A DNA stretch of 64,000 nucleotides, from positions 930,001 through 994,000 of the forward strand of contig CAWBOT010000004.1 of assembly GCA_963790505.1 (NCBI GenBank), given 5' to 3'. A model generated the notes under the pieces. That model did not search any database and was not told where the DNA came from. It saw only the letters and a list, made by a program, of their open reading frames with translations. Positions 42,485-52,100 of the stretch are shown here, piece after piece. Each line of letters begins with the position of its first letter. The first letter of the stretch is position 1. The DNA is from Acidisarcina sp963790505. GTDB taxonomy: Bacteria > Acidobacteriota > Terriglobia > Terriglobales > Acidobacteriaceae. The position numbers were made by a program, and so were the translations under genes.

Positions 42485-43610
42485 TTAGAGATTTCCGCGC
42501 GCGTCCTGTTCGCGTTCGATCGCCTCGAAGAGCGCCTTGAAGTTCCCCTTGCCGAAGCTGCGGCTCCCTTTGCGCTGAATGATCTCGAAAAAGAGCGTGG
42601 GGCGGTCTTCGACCGGACGCGTAAAGATCTGCAACATGTAGCCCTCGTCATCGCGATCGACGAGGATGCCGAGGCGTTCCAACTCATCGAGAGGCTCGTC
42701 GATCTTGCCAACGCGCGCTTCCAGTTCAGCGTAGTAAGAGCTCGGCACAGTGAGAAAGTTCACGCCCTGCTTCTGCATTGAGATGAACAGTAGTCAGAAT
42801 GTCGTCTGTCGCCAGGGCCATGTGCTGGACGCCGGGGCCGCCGTAAAAATCGAGATACTCCTCGATCTGCGATTTGCGCCTTCCCTCGGCGGGCTCGTTG
42901 ATCGGGAACTTCACGTAGCCGTTGCCGTTGGCCATGACCTTCGACATCAGCGCCGAGTATTCGGTGGAGATGTCGTTGTCGTCGAAGTGCTGATAGAGCG
43001 AGAATCCCATCACCTTCGAATAAAAGTCCACCCACTCATTCATCGCGTTCCAGCCTACATTGCCGACGATATGGTCGATGTGCAGCAGCCCGACCGGCCG
43101 CGCGACCGTATCTTCGGGCGTGGCCTTGTATCCGGGCAGGAAAGCGCCCGAATAATCCTTGCGTTCTACGAAGCTGTGCAGGGTGTCGCCATAGGCGGCG
43201 ATGCTCGCGGTAACGGCGCGGCCATCTTTGTCTGAAGATTCGGCTGGAGCTGCGACGGAGCGGGCGCCGCGGCTCGTCGTCTCGCGCCAGGCGCTTGCCG
43301 CGTCATCTACCCAGAGCGCGATCGAATGCACGCCATCGCCGTGTTGATTCACATGCCGGGCGATTTCAGAGTCGGTGCGCAGCGCAGTAGTGAAAACGAA
43401 GCGGACCTTGCCCTGTTGCAACACGTAGGAGGCGCGATCTCGAAGCCCGGTCTCCGGACCTGCATAGGCGACTAGACTCATGCCAAAGGCGGCCCGGTAA
43501 AAATAAGCAGCCTGGCGGGCATTGCCGACATAAAACTCGACGTGATCGGTGCCTTTTAACGGAAGAAAATCTTGCTTAATTTGTGGGGTGCTTTCAACTA
43601 GGGTCGCCAT
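42485..43610 (-). pseudogene. hpd: 4-hydroxyphenylpyruvate dioxygenase, frameshifted
   Basis: Two overlapping minus-strand frames together give a complete HPPD of about 374 residues. The first starts at ATG 43610 (AGGAGAT upstream) and runs through the iron-ligand His in HIDHIVGN and the second in GVQHMAL. It goes out of frame at 42778-42779, where an extra base in an A pair (TT on the plus strand) shifts it; the second frame continues MQKQGVNFLTVP to the third ligand Glu in LFFEIIQRKG. Removing one base restores an unbroken family sequence, so a recent mutation or a sequencing error is equally possible. It lies 98 bases downstream of fahA in an hmgA-fahA-hpd operon and would produce homogentisate. 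Confidence 0.85.
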
Positions 43611-43708
43611 ACGACATCTCCTGATAGCTACCGTGGGCAATGACGCGAGGCGTCGAGGAACTCCGCACGGTCTACCAATTAAGGATAGTCTTTTCGGTCG
43701 AGAAACTG

Positions 43709-45037
43709 TCAAACGGAGGAGTTTCTGCTGGACGGCAGAATCGTTCCACGGCATTCGCCCAGGCTGACGCGCGGAAATCCCTCTCGCTCCGCATATCCGC
43801 GAAGAATGACTTCATCGCCGTCTTCGAGGAACGCGCGTACTTCGCTATTTGGTAGACGAAGCGGGCTGGCTCCACGCTGCGTGATCTCCAGCAGGCAGCC
43901 TTGCGATCCCGGCTCGGGTCCAGAGATGGTGCCGCTCGCCAACAGGTCCCCAGCGATAAGATTGCAGCCGTTGCTGGTGTGGTGGGCGATCATCTGTGCG
44001 AATGTCCAATAAAGATCGCGAAGATTGCCCATGCTAATGCGGATTGGAGCTATCGACGCCTCGCGCATCCGGGCGGTCGAAAGAAAAGCCTCAAGCGTGA
44101 GATCGATGGCTCCTGTAGTGGAGTCGTCTTGTTTGAGGTACGGCAGCGGCTCGGCGTCACCAGCCGGTCGCGCCTCGGGTGCGACCCGAAAGGGAAGCAA
44201 CGCTTCCATCGGCACCACCCACGGCGACACACTGGTAGCGAAGCTCTTGCCCAGAAATGGACCAAGAGGCTGGTACTCCCACGATTGGATGTCGCGTGCC
44301 GACCAGTCGTTGAGCAGCGATAGGCCGAAGATATGCTGCTCGGCAGCCTCGATCGGAATCGGCTCTCCGAGAGGGTTTCCCTCGCCAATGTAAGCTGCGA
44401 CTTCAAGCTCATAGTCCAGCTGAGAAGCCGGAATGAAGGCCGGTGCAGGTTCTGCCGGCGACTTGGTCTGACCCCGAGGACGGCGCACCGCGGTGTCGCT
44501 GATTACGATCGACGAAGCGCGCCCATGATAGCCAATCGGGAGCCACTTGTAGTTGGGGAGCAGCGGCTGATCGGGCCGAAAGAGCTTACCGACGTTCGTC
44601 GCATGATGGATGGAAGCATAGAAGTCCGTATAGTTGCCGATCGCGACCGGCTTGTGGAAGGTCACTCCTTCGACGGGGATAAGCAACGGCTCGAGAGCGC
44701 CACGCTGCGCCACGCCTGCGTCATTTCTGAGCAAGCTGATTAGCGATTTGCGCAGGGAACTCCACGCAGCGCGCCCGCAGCTCATGACTTCGTTGAGTTG
44801 CGTCCCGCGGCACGCCGACTGGATCTCCGGCGCGAGTGATGAGAGAAGGCTGGCATCAGTGAGTTCGTTCAAATCGAGAACGAAGCTGCCTATGCCGACG
44901 CCCAGATGAACCGTGCCGCCCGAAGCGGAGAATGCGCAATACGGAAGGCTTTGCAGCGGGAAGCCAACTGCTGGCTCGTTCGCCGACTCGACCCAGCTCA
45001 TCCACCTCCATCGTTCATCCGGCGTCGACTCGTTCAT
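43709..45037 (-). CDS. fahA: Fumarylacetoacetase
   Basis: A 442-residue enzyme cleaving fumarylacetoacetate to fumarate and acetoacetate, the last step of tyrosine degradation. The N-terminal SH3-like domain has FGVGIGS-like LGVGIGSFVLDL; the catalytic domain has KPVAIGNYTDFYAS, YHGRASS, LDYELEVAAYIG (metal-binding Glu pair), LLNDWSARDIQSWEYQPLG shown in parts (NDWSARDIQ, WEYQPLGPF) and GDLLASGTISGPE. The ATG at 45037 overlaps the hmgA stop as ATGA, indicating translational coupling. A longer frame to 45088 lies inside hmgA and is rejected. Confidence 0.93.
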   Translation of the reverse strand: MNESTPDERWRWMSWVESANEPAVGFPLQSLPYCAFSASGGTVHLGVGIGSFVLDLNELTDASLLSSLAPEIQSACRGTQLNEVMSCGRAAWSSLRKSLISLLRNDAGVAQRGALEPLLIPVEGVTFHKPVAIGNYTDFYASIHHATNVGKLFRPDQPLLPNYKWLPIGYHGRASSIVISDTAVRRPRGQTKSPAEPAPAFIPASQLDYELEVAAYIGEGNPLGEPIPIEAAEQHIFGLSLLNDWSARDIQSWEYQPLGPFLGKSFATSVSPWVVPMEALLPFRVAPEARPAGDAEPLPYLKQDDSTTGAIDLTLEAFLSTARMREASIAPIRISMGNLRDLYWTFAQMIAHHTSNGCNLIAGDLLASGTISGPEPGSQGCLLEITQRGASPLRLPNSEVRAFLEDGDEVILRGYAEREGFPRVSLGECRGTILPSSRNSSV

Positions 45038-46344
45038 TTCTTCTTGGGCCGCTTGCCGGTGAAATTGCGCTTGAGCCCTTGCCAGCATTCGTAATATTCA
45101 TGCTGCAGTATTTTCGACTCTAACGCATAGCGCGTGGGCCGAACCGCCATGCGCGTCTCAAACATGAAGGCCAGCGTGTCCTTGATGTGCTGCGGTTTGA
45201 GCTCGGCGTGGCTGGCTCGCTCAAAGGTCTCGGCGTCGGGTCCATGGCCAGACATGCAGTTATGCAGGCTTGCGCCGCCGGGCAGGAAACCCTCCGCCTT
45301 GGCGTCGTATTCGCCATAGATCAGGCCCATGAACTCGTTCATCATGTTGCGATGGAACCACGGCGGCCGGAAGGTGTTTTCGGCCACCAGCCAGCGCGGA
45401 GGAAAGATCGCGAAGTCCACATTGGCCGTGCCATGCAGGTGCGAAGGTGCAGTCAGCACGGTGAAGATCGACGGGTCAGGATGGTCGAAGCTCACCGTGT
45501 TAATGCAGTTGAAGCGGGCCATATCGTACTTGTACGGCGCATAGTTCCCGTGCCACGCAACAACGTCGAGCGGCGAATGATTGAACGGCGCCGACCAGAG
45601 TCTGCCGAGGAATTTCGAGACGACTTCAAACTTGCCTTCGCGATCGTCAAAGGCCGCCGCCGGAGTCAGAAAGTCGCGCGGGTTTGCCAGGCCATTGGCG
45701 CCAATGGGGCCAAGATCCGGCAGGCGAAAGGGCTGGCCGTAGTTTTCGCAGATATAACCCCGCGCCTTCTTGGCCAGAAGCTCGACGCGGAACTTGATTC
45801 CGCGCGGGATGACCACCAGCTCCCCTGGCGTCGCCTCGATGACTCCGCACTCGGTCGCGAAGCGCACCCCACCCTCCTGCGGCAGGATGAGCATCTCTCC
45901 GTCGGCGCTGTAGAAGAAGCGGTCGCTCATCGAGGCCGTCGCGGCGTAGATGTGGATGCCCACGCCGTCGTGCGTCTCTGCGGTGCCGTTGCCGCCGATG
46001 GTGACAATGCCTTCGACAAAATCGGTGGGCGCGGCAGGAAAAGGCAGCGGGTCCCAGCGCATCTGGTTGGGCGGCGTCGGCTCCTCGTCAAACGGGCCGC
46101 TGCGCAGCAGCGTTTGCTTCGCGAACGGCTGATACGGCTCATGGACGACGGACGGGCGAATGCGGTACATCCACGTCCGCCGATTCTGTCCGCGCGGCGC
46201 GGTAAAGGCGGAGCCGCTCACCTGCTCGGTGTACAGGCCGAGCGGATGCTTCTGTGGAGAATTCTGGCCGACCGGGAGCCCTCCCAGCTGAGCCTCGGTC
46301 GCAAACTCGTTCCCGAATCCTGATTGATAGGTGAGTTGGGGCAT
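45034..46344 (-). CDS. hmgA: Homogentisate 1,2-dioxygenase
   Basis: A 436-residue cupin-fold iron dioxygenase that opens the homogentisate ring. The family opening YQSGFGNEFATEA is at the N terminus. Conserved parts: VVIPRGIKFRVEL, PFNHSPLDVVAWHGNYAPYKYD (seen as NHSPLDVV and WHGNYAPYKYD), FPPRW and FHRNMMNEFMGLIYGEYDAK (HRNMMNEFMG), which supply the iron His and Glu ligands. The ATG at 46344 is preferred because AGAGG sits 6 bases upstream; ATG 46350 would be directly abutted by it. First gene of the operon with fahA and hpd. Confidence 0.94.
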   Translation of the reverse strand: MPQLTYQSGFGNEFATEAQLGGLPVGQNSPQKHPLGLYTEQVSGSAFTAPRGQNRRTWMYRIRPSVVHEPYQPFAKQTLLRSGPFDEEPTPPNQMRWDPLPFPAAPTDFVEGIVTIGGNGTAETHDGVGIHIYAATASMSDRFFYSADGEMLILPQEGGVRFATECGVIEATPGELVVIPRGIKFRVELLAKKARGYICENYGQPFRLPDLGPIGANGLANPRDFLTPAAAFDDREGKFEVVSKFLGRLWSAPFNHSPLDVVAWHGNYAPYKYDMARFNCINTVSFDHPDPSIFTVLTAPSHLHGTANVDFAIFPPRWLVAENTFRPPWFHRNMMNEFMGLIYGEYDAKAEGFLPGGASLHNCMSGHGPDAETFERASHAELKPQHIKDTLAFMFETRMAVRPTRYALESKILQHEYYECWQGLKRNFTGKRPKKK

Positions 46345-46514
46345 AAACATCCTCTCTGCGCTCCGGAAACCGGGCAATCGAGAGTATCGCATGGCGACCA
46401 GCTGTTTGGCTCGAACAGCATCCGAGCTCGACGTCGCAAGATCTTCCGCAGTGCTGCCACCGATTGGGCCACCGCGCGAGGTCTGCTCAGAGAAATCGTG
46501 GCCAGCGGTACGAG

Positions 46515-47348
46515 CTAGGGAAGCTGTTCGTAGAAGTACACGTTACACTTGACATCCCCGAGACTCAGAGGGCAATTATATTCCTGTTTGGTGCCATTGA
46601 TGTTCACGGTGATTGCTCCGATGTGATTGCAGAGCTTGGCAGCGCCACAATCGCCGTCCTTCCTGTCATAGCCGATGATGTATTCGATCGCTGTATGAGG
46701 TGTAAAATCGCCCTTCGTGTCGTCGACGAGCAAGAGTTGCGAGGTTGGCGATTGGTTCACGCAATCCTCAAAAGTCGCATTCGAGCACACCGTCATCGTT
46801 CTGTTATAGTCGCGATATCCATTCTTGTCTCTAAAGTGAAAGATCACTTCCCATGGAGTGCTCAACGGCAACGGCATGTCGTCCATCGGATTGCCATTTG
46901 GCCCGACAAGATTCTGCAAATATAACCCCGTAATCGGTTTAGATAACGCCAGAGTCGCAGATTTGCCGCTTGCGGGATCAACGCTAAACTGATTGTCAAA
47001 TGCAGTAAGGTAGACTGACCCACCTCTTACAGTTAGCTTTTGGCCTCCAGGCGCCGTCGCTGCAGCGATATCGTTGTACGCCGTCCTCTCGAGCGCCAGC
47101 GCGTTTCCCGCCTCATCTCTCTGCCGATCCGAAAGAGCGGGATTCTCGTAAGCCGTCGCGAGATCGTGGATAGATTGTCTCAAGGTTTTATTTGCATCGT
47201 TGAGTAGTTGGGTCGCGGTCGCATCCGCGGGCTTTTGGGGAGAAGTGTCCTTCTTGACGGCGTCCTGCGCCCAAGTTTGGAGAGAGGCCGACAAGGTTAT
47301 TAGGATCGCCGCCTTACCGGCACAGGTGATTGGCTTCATGATCTGCAT
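46515..47348 (-). CDS. Uncharacterised secreted protein
   Basis: A 277-residue exported protein with signal peptide ending near LQTWAQ. A helical stretch (residues about 45-95) precedes a beta-rich domain with six Cys in the C-terminal part (VCSNATFEDC, DGDCGAAKLC, YNCPLS, VKCNVYF), likely disulfide-bonded in the periplasm. No family was recognised. It is 18 bases downstream of the Ser/Thr kinase gene, so it belongs to the sigma factor-kinase operon and could be its secreted target or sensor component. The ATG at 47348 follows GGGAG; Met4 is a possible alternative. Confidence 0.7.
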   Translation of the reverse strand: MQIMKPITCAGKAAILITLSASLQTWAQDAVKKDTSPQKPADATATQLLNDANKTLRQSIHDLATAYENPALSDRQRDEAGNALALERTAYNDIAAATAPGGQKLTVRGGSVYLTAFDNQFSVDPASGKSATLALSKPITGLYLQNLVGPNGNPMDDMPLPLSTPWEVIFHFRDKNGYRDYNRTMTVCSNATFEDCVNQSPTSQLLLVDDTKGDFTPHTAIEYIIGYDRKDGDCGAAKLCNHIGAITVNINGTKQEYNCPLSLGDVKCNVYFYEQLP

Positions 47349-47366
47349 GCGATGACTCTCCCGTGG

Positions 47367-50300
47367 CTAGCGAATATTTGTCAATTCCCGTATCTCTGGT
47401 CGGCGGTCAGGACGCGAACTATAAAGGGCAAAGCTCGCGGAGCCCCAACTTTGTTCCAAGTTCCTCAGAATGTCAAGAGCTTTCGCAGCGGTTTTAGAAC
47501 AATTCACCTTATCCCCGGATGCGTTGGCGGCCTTCGCAAGCAAAAACAGGCTTCTCCATTCCGACTCCTTCATTCCCGTCTTGGAGAAGTACTGATTCGC
47601 CGCTTCAAGCAATGGTGCGGCCTTGTCGGGGTGATTCTCCCGAAGAAGGATATCCGCCTTCGCCAACTCAGCTTGGGCAGTGATGCCCTCGTCGCTTTTA
47701 TCGTTTCCCAGCTTCACGAGCTGATCAATATCTAGCTGCGCAGCCTCAGTCTGATGTAGTTGGCTCTCTGCTAATGCCCGCACTTGAGTCAGGTCTGCGA
47801 TCTGAGCCACCGAAAGCTGCGACGGATCGGTTAGCGCGTGGGTCGATATGTTAATAGCTTCCAGGTACCTTCCTTGGCTCAGCCTCATGGGTGCTAAGGT
47901 GTCCGCGACACTGATGGAAATATCTGACCGCTTCCTGACATCCGGCGAGATTTCCTTTAGCGCGGCTTCGGCATCGCTATAGCGCCCCAGACGCCATAGC
48001 GCGGCCGCGCAGCCGATCTCCTGGTCCGCTTCATCGTCGTGCAAAGCCCGACTTACGCTTAGAGCATGTTTGTAGTGGCTGAGCGCGTCGGGGTGGTCTT
48101 CCAAGACTAGCGATATCTCGCCAGTTAAATTCTCCGCATACTCAACTGAAACCTTGCTGCTCGCCTCTTCAGACGCCCGCAGTAGCTCGACGCTATCTTT
48201 GCGGGCCTGGGCAAGGTGGCCTTCGCCTATTTCGGACCTGACGATAAGGATCGAGGCAGCTGCGGCCGCATCCGCAAAGCCATAGTCTTTGAAATACTTG
48301 AGTGCCTCCTGTGCGAAGGCGATTTCTTCTCCCCATCGTCCGCCTTGTACGTCCCGGACACTGGCGAGGGTGAAGGCGGCATTGGCCTCAACCCGTGGAT
48401 GCTGATTCTCCCGCGCAAGCCTCAGTGCATCTTGAGAATAGAGCTCTGCCTTCGCAAGATCGCCTTTATCGAGATAGGCATTGCCCAAACGCATCGCTCC
48501 ATCCGTAGACCAATATTCAAGCTCATGTTCGCGTGCGATCTCAATGCCGTGATTTGCGTCTTCGATGGCTTTGTCGTCTTCATTAGAGTGGTATTCCACG
48601 CTGCACAGCTGCAAGAGACTTCGAGCCTCTAGTTGTGGGCTGTTAATCTGGCGGGCGATCTCCAGCGACCTACTGAGATACTCATGTGCATGCGTCGAGT
48701 CGGCTGCTTCATTGGCGGCGTAGCCTCGCTGGTAGGCTACTTCGGCCTGACCTTCGAGATTGCTCTCGGCCTGGTAGAGGGCTTCAGCCTTGCTGAAGGC
48801 GGCCTCGGCGCCGGCGGGGTCGCGTTGGCGGCTCTTCAAGATGCCGAGATGGACGAAGGGCGCCGGGTCGTCCGGCCTCATTTTGGCGGCCTGCTCGTAG
48901 CTGGCGATGGTTTCCTTGATTCTGCCTGCCTTTTCATAGGCGCGCCCGAGGTCGACAAAACCATCGGCCTTCTGCTCGTCGGGTAGTTTGTCGAGTATCT
49001 TCTCATAGTCCTGCGCGGCGGCGGAGTAGTCGCGGACGAGCGTCTGGCGCACGGCGTCGACATACTCCCGTCCAAGTTCAGGCATGGTGCTTTGCGCTTC
49101 AGGGGCGGCCGCCTGCAGCATCTCGCTTTGCGCTTGGCCGGTGAAGTCGAGTTCCGCCCAGGCGTCGGCGAGGCGGGCGTGAGTAAGTGCATACCTCTTG
49201 TCCAATTCGAGTACCTTCTGGAACGCCTTGGTCGCCTGAAGATAAGTGCCGTCGCGCAGGGCCATCATCCCCCGGTCGTAGAAGGGTTGCGCTTCCGCGG
49301 ATAGGGTCTGGATTCTGGCAGCCTGATACAACATCCATCCCCCCGCCATAAGCCCTGCCAGGATCACGGCGCTCGTTGTAAGTAAACCGGCGCGGGTGAG
49401 GGACAGCCTCAGGTTGTTGGGTAGCGTCACGCTCGCCAGCGGCGGATGACTTAGCGCCTGTATAACCTCGCGCGCGGACTGATAACGGCGTGCCGGATCA
49501 TATTCCATGCAGCGCGAGATCACGGTGTCCCAGATGTGCGGTACGCCTTTGCGAATCGACGACGGCGGATCGGGCCTGCGGGCGTGGCGCACAGCTATTC
49601 CGAAGGGAGTAAGTGCGGCGAACGGCTGCTGGCCTGTGACGAGTTCATACAGGACTATGCCCAGAGCGTAAATATCGGTCGCCGGACTTACTTCGCCGCC
49701 CTCAAACTGTTCGGGCGCCATGTAGGCAGGGGTACCCATGATGCCCCCCGCAACAGTTAGGCCGGTCGCATCGGTGGGCGATTTAGGCGCCAAGGCACGG
49801 GCCAGGCCAAAGTCCATGACCACGACCTGTTCTGAGCCGTTTCGCGGGACCAGCATGATGTTGCCGGGCTTCAGATCGCGATGGACTACTCCCGCCTCGT
49901 GGATGGATTGCAATGCGGCGCATAACTGTGTCGCGACCTTCAACGCCTCCTTTGGCGCCATTGGGTCGCCAGTCGCGATTCTCTTGGCGAGCGTGACGCC
50001 GTCGAGAAACTCCATGGTCAGGAATGCCGAACATGGGCATCCGGATTCCCTGGGCGGCACGTAGAGCTCGTAAATATGGCAAACGTTTGCTCCCCTGATC
50101 GGACGGGCCAGCATCACCTCCACTTTGAAGCGAGCAAGGATTGCCGAATTTTGCGCGATGTCAGGACGGATGGTCTTGAGGGCGATTCGTCCTAGTTCAA
50201 GATCAGTCGCTTCGTAGACATCCCCCATACCGCCGGAGCCAACGCGGCGAACGATCTTGAAGCGATCCAGAAGTAGAGTACCCTCGGCAAGATAGCCCCC

Positions 50301-50525
50301 GAGAGGGAAACCGACTCGCGGAAACTTGACCACCGGCTTCTCCCAACTATCCGCTGTCCGATAGTGGTTTTCCAGCAGATTCTCCACGCGTCTTTGTACT
50401 TCCGGTTCGTCTCGACACTGATCCGCCAGGAACTTGGCGCGCTTTTCCCTGGGCAGCTCCAGCGCGGCGGCGAAGAGAGCTTCGAGCCGCTTCCACTCTT
50501 CGGGAGTCATGTCTGCCTGATTCAT
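47367..50525 (-). CDS. Ser/Thr protein kinase with transmembrane segment and TPR array
   Basis: A 1052-residue membrane kinase. Glycine loop VGSGGMGDVYEA, ATP-binding Lys117 (IALK), catalytic HRDLKPGN, metal-binding DFGLARAL and GTPAYMAPEQ are all intact, so it is probably active. One transmembrane helix (about residues 383-403, LTTSAVILAGLMAGGWMLY) separates the kinase from a large TPR array (about 420-1040) whose many 34-residue units include ALTHARLADAW and GRAYEKAGRIKETI. The ATG at 50525 overlaps the sigma factor stop as ATGA. The TPR part would lie outside the cytoplasm. Signal and targets are unknown. Confidence 0.9.
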   Translation of the reverse strand: MNQADMTPEEWKRLEALFAAALELPREKRAKFLADQCRDEPEVQRRVENLLENHYRTADSWEKPVVKFPRVGFPLGGYLAEGTLLLDRFKIVRRVGSGGMGDVYEATDLELGRIALKTIRPDIAQNSAILARFKVEVMLARPIRGANVCHIYELYVPPRESGCPCSAFLTMEFLDGVTLAKRIATGDPMAPKEALKVATQLCAALQSIHEAGVVHRDLKPGNIMLVPRNGSEQVVVMDFGLARALAPKSPTDATGLTVAGGIMGTPAYMAPEQFEGGEVSPATDIYALGIVLYELVTGQQPFAALTPFGIAVRHARRPDPPSSIRKGVPHIWDTVISRCMEYDPARRYQSAREVIQALSHPPLASVTLPNNLRLSLTRAGLLTTSAVILAGLMAGGWMLYQAARIQTLSAEAQPFYDRGMMALRDGTYLQATKAFQKVLELDKRYALTHARLADAWAELDFTGQAQSEMLQAAAPEAQSTMPELGREYVDAVRQTLVRDYSAAAQDYEKILDKLPDEQKADGFVDLGRAYEKAGRIKETIASYEQAAKMRPDDPAPFVHLGILKSRQRDPAGAEAAFSKAEALYQAESNLEGQAEVAYQRGYAANEAADSTHAHEYLSRSLEIARQINSPQLEARSLLQLCSVEYHSNEDDKAIEDANHGIEIAREHELEYWSTDGAMRLGNAYLDKGDLAKAELYSQDALRLARENQHPRVEANAAFTLASVRDVQGGRWGEEIAFAQEALKYFKDYGFADAAAAASILIVRSEIGEGHLAQARKDSVELLRASEEASSKVSVEYAENLTGEISLVLEDHPDALSHYKHALSVSRALHDDEADQEIGCAAALWRLGRYSDAEAALKEISPDVRKRSDISISVADTLAPMRLSQGRYLEAINISTHALTDPSQLSVAQIADLTQVRALAESQLHQTEAAQLDIDQLVKLGNDKSDEGITAQAELAKADILLRENHPDKAAPLLEAANQYFSKTGMKESEWRSLFLLAKAANASGDKVNCSKTAAKALDILRNLEQSWGSASFALYSSRPDRRPEIRELTNIR

Positions 50526-51112
50526 GGCTGTTTCGAGAGCTCCAATCGTAGCCACGCGCGGCCGGCATTCCAGCGGCGCTTCACCGTCCGTTCAGAGATA
50601 TCAAGAACCAGGGCAGTCTCCGCCACGCTGAGGCCGCCAAAGAAGTGAAATTCGACGATCCGTGCCAGCTGGGGGTCGAACTTCGCGAGGCGATCAATAG
50701 CCTCGTTAAGAATCAGGACGTCGACGGTACGCTCTTGCACCGGAAGCATCGCATCATCTAACTCGACCTGATTCTGCATTCCTCCGCGTTTCTCCGCCAG
50801 GCGCGCCCGGGCGTGGTCGACGAGAATGCGCCGCATAACCCGGGCGGCGGTAGCAAAGAAGTGTGCCCGGTTTTGCCAGGGGACCTGCGGCTGTTGCACC
50901 AGGCGAAGGTAGGCTTCGTTGACCAGGGCGGTAGGCTGCAACGTGTGGTCGCCGCGCTCAAAACGCATATAGCGCCCGGCCAGCTGGCGCAACTCCCCAT
51001 AGACGAGCGGGATAAGTTGGGCCTCGACATCTCGATTTCCGGCACTAAGCTGCTCCAGCAGCGCGGTGATCGAGTTATCGGAGCCGTTAGGCTCGGGAAG
51101 ATAGGTAGCCAT
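50522..51112 (-). CDS. ECF-type RNA polymerase sigma factor
   Basis: A 196-residue sigma-70-family protein of the short ECF subgroup that is often linked to Ser/Thr kinases (TIGR02999-like). Region 2 includes LIPLVYGELRQLAGRYM and TALVNEAYLRLV with the family VNEAYLRL pattern; region 4 ends in FFGGLSVAETALVLDISERTVKRRW (seen as LSVAETALVL, SERTVKRRW), the DNA-recognition helix-turn-helix. The ATG at 51112 has a GGAG 9 bases upstream; a longer frame to 51229 lacks sigma-like residues. No anti-sigma factor is adjacent; the coupled kinase is the likely regulator. Confidence 0.9.
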   Translation of the reverse strand: MATYLPEPNGSDNSITALLEQLSAGNRDVEAQLIPLVYGELRQLAGRYMRFERGDHTLQPTALVNEAYLRLVQQPQVPWQNRAHFFATAARVMRRILVDHARARLAEKRGGMQNQVELDDAMLPVQERTVDVLILNEAIDRLAKFDPQLARIVEFHFFGGLSVAETALVLDISERTVKRRWNAGRAWLRLELSKQP

Positions 51113-51135
51113 TCGTGCGGCTCCAAGTGTCCCAA

Positions 51136-51141
51136 AGTATA
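51136..51141 (-). promoter_or_regulatory. Candidate -10 box for the sigma factor gene
   Basis: TATACT on the minus strand lies 24 bases upstream of the ATG at 51112, predicting a very short leader. No good -35 partner is seen, so it may be recognised by an alternative sigma factor. Confidence 0.3.
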
Positions 51142-51561
51142 GTACGGAGTTCTCGAAAATCAGCCGAAAATCGAACCCGCATTCTTCTATTAACGATGGC
51201 TGCGACGCGCAGGGACAGGAATGAACCACGAGATGGGGTGTTCCCGCCTGTATCGCCCGATGCCTATCTTTTGTCCAGTCTTACCCGGAAGAGCCGTCTT
51301 ACTTTCTATAGCGAAATTCTTGAGCCTACGGGGCCAAATGTGATCCTGACCAACTGAGACAACCGCGCAAAAGAATGCTGCTTCTATCAAGGGGAGCGCG
51401 CCGGTGACTCGATGTTACTGAATGCGTTCGAAAGATCGGCGGGGGCGCTGGGTTTTCGCGATTTCCCCGGCTTGCCGACCGGGTAGGAGAATCGCACTGA
51501 CACCGGCCGGACCCTGCCGCCCAATCTTAAATACAACGTTCCGAACTACGGGAAGGACCCA
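51142..51561. other. Divergent intergenic region, no gene seen
   Basis: About 420 bases between the sigma factor operon (leftward) and the DUF2383-type gene (rightward). Short frames within it have no ribosome-binding site and no family resemblance. CTTAAATAC near 51527-51535 could be a -10-like element for the rightward gene; no matched -35 was found. Confidence 0.4.
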
Positions 51562-52020
51562 ATGACAACTGCAACAATGTCGAACAAGGAAGTAGAAGAG
51601 ACGCTTCGCTCCGTCATTCAGAGCCTGATTGACGGCCAGGAAGGCTTTCAGAAAATCGGTGAAAAACTGGAAGATCCGACTCTTAGAAAATACTTCGCAG
51701 CGGAATCCCTGAAGCGCGCGTCGTTCCGCGGCGATCTAGAAACCCTGCTTCATACACATGGAGTTCACGATGTGAAGGAGAGTGGTACCGCGAGCGGTGC
51801 GATTCACCGTACCTGGGCTGAGGTCAAGGCGAAGCTTGGCGGGGGCGACCACACGCTGCTTGAGACGGCAGAAGCGGGCGAGGACGCTGCGAAGAAGGCC
51901 TACAAGGATGCGTTGGAGAAGGAATTGCCGCTACCCATCAAACAAGTGCTCGACACCCAGTACGCTCACATCCAGACTTCACATGACTATGTGAAAGCGG
52001 AACGTGACCGCCGGAAGTAG
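51562..52020 (+). CDS. DUF2383/PA2169-type four-helix-bundle protein
   Basis: A 152-residue cytoplasmic protein, almost entirely helical. The N-terminal SNKEVEETLRSVIQSLIDGQEGF and later YVKAERDRRK frame a ferritin-like bundle of the PA2169/DUF2383 family. Members are often stress- or stationary-phase-related but their biochemical role is not established. AAGGA lies 7 bases before the ATG. A clear terminator follows at 52038. It appears to be a single-gene unit. Confidence 0.85.
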   Translation: MTTATMSNKEVEETLRSVIQSLIDGQEGFQKIGEKLEDPTLRKYFAAESLKRASFRGDLETLLHTHGVHDVKESGTASGAIHRTWAEVKAKLGGGDHTLLETAEAGEDAAKKAYKDALEKELPLPIKQVLDTQYAHIQTSHDYVKAERDRRK

Positions 52021-52037
52021 CGATCTCTTCCTTCAAC

Positions 52038-52070
52038 AAAGGCCTGAGCTACTGCTCGGGCCTTTGGTTT
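52038..52070 (+). terminator. Rho-independent terminator
   Basis: AAAGGCCTGAG, a 6-base loop, then CTCGGGCCTTT form an 11-bp stem with one G-T wobble, followed by GGTTT. It lies 17 bases after the DUF2383-type gene. Confidence 0.8.
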
Positions 52071-52100
52071 GTCTGGTACTGCGTCGACATATCGGGCAAA

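Noticed and set aside
45187..46323. 378-codon plus-strand frame opposite hmgA
   Set aside because: Antisense to a complete homogentisate dioxygenase, no ribosome-binding site and His/Arg-rich product typical of shadow frames.
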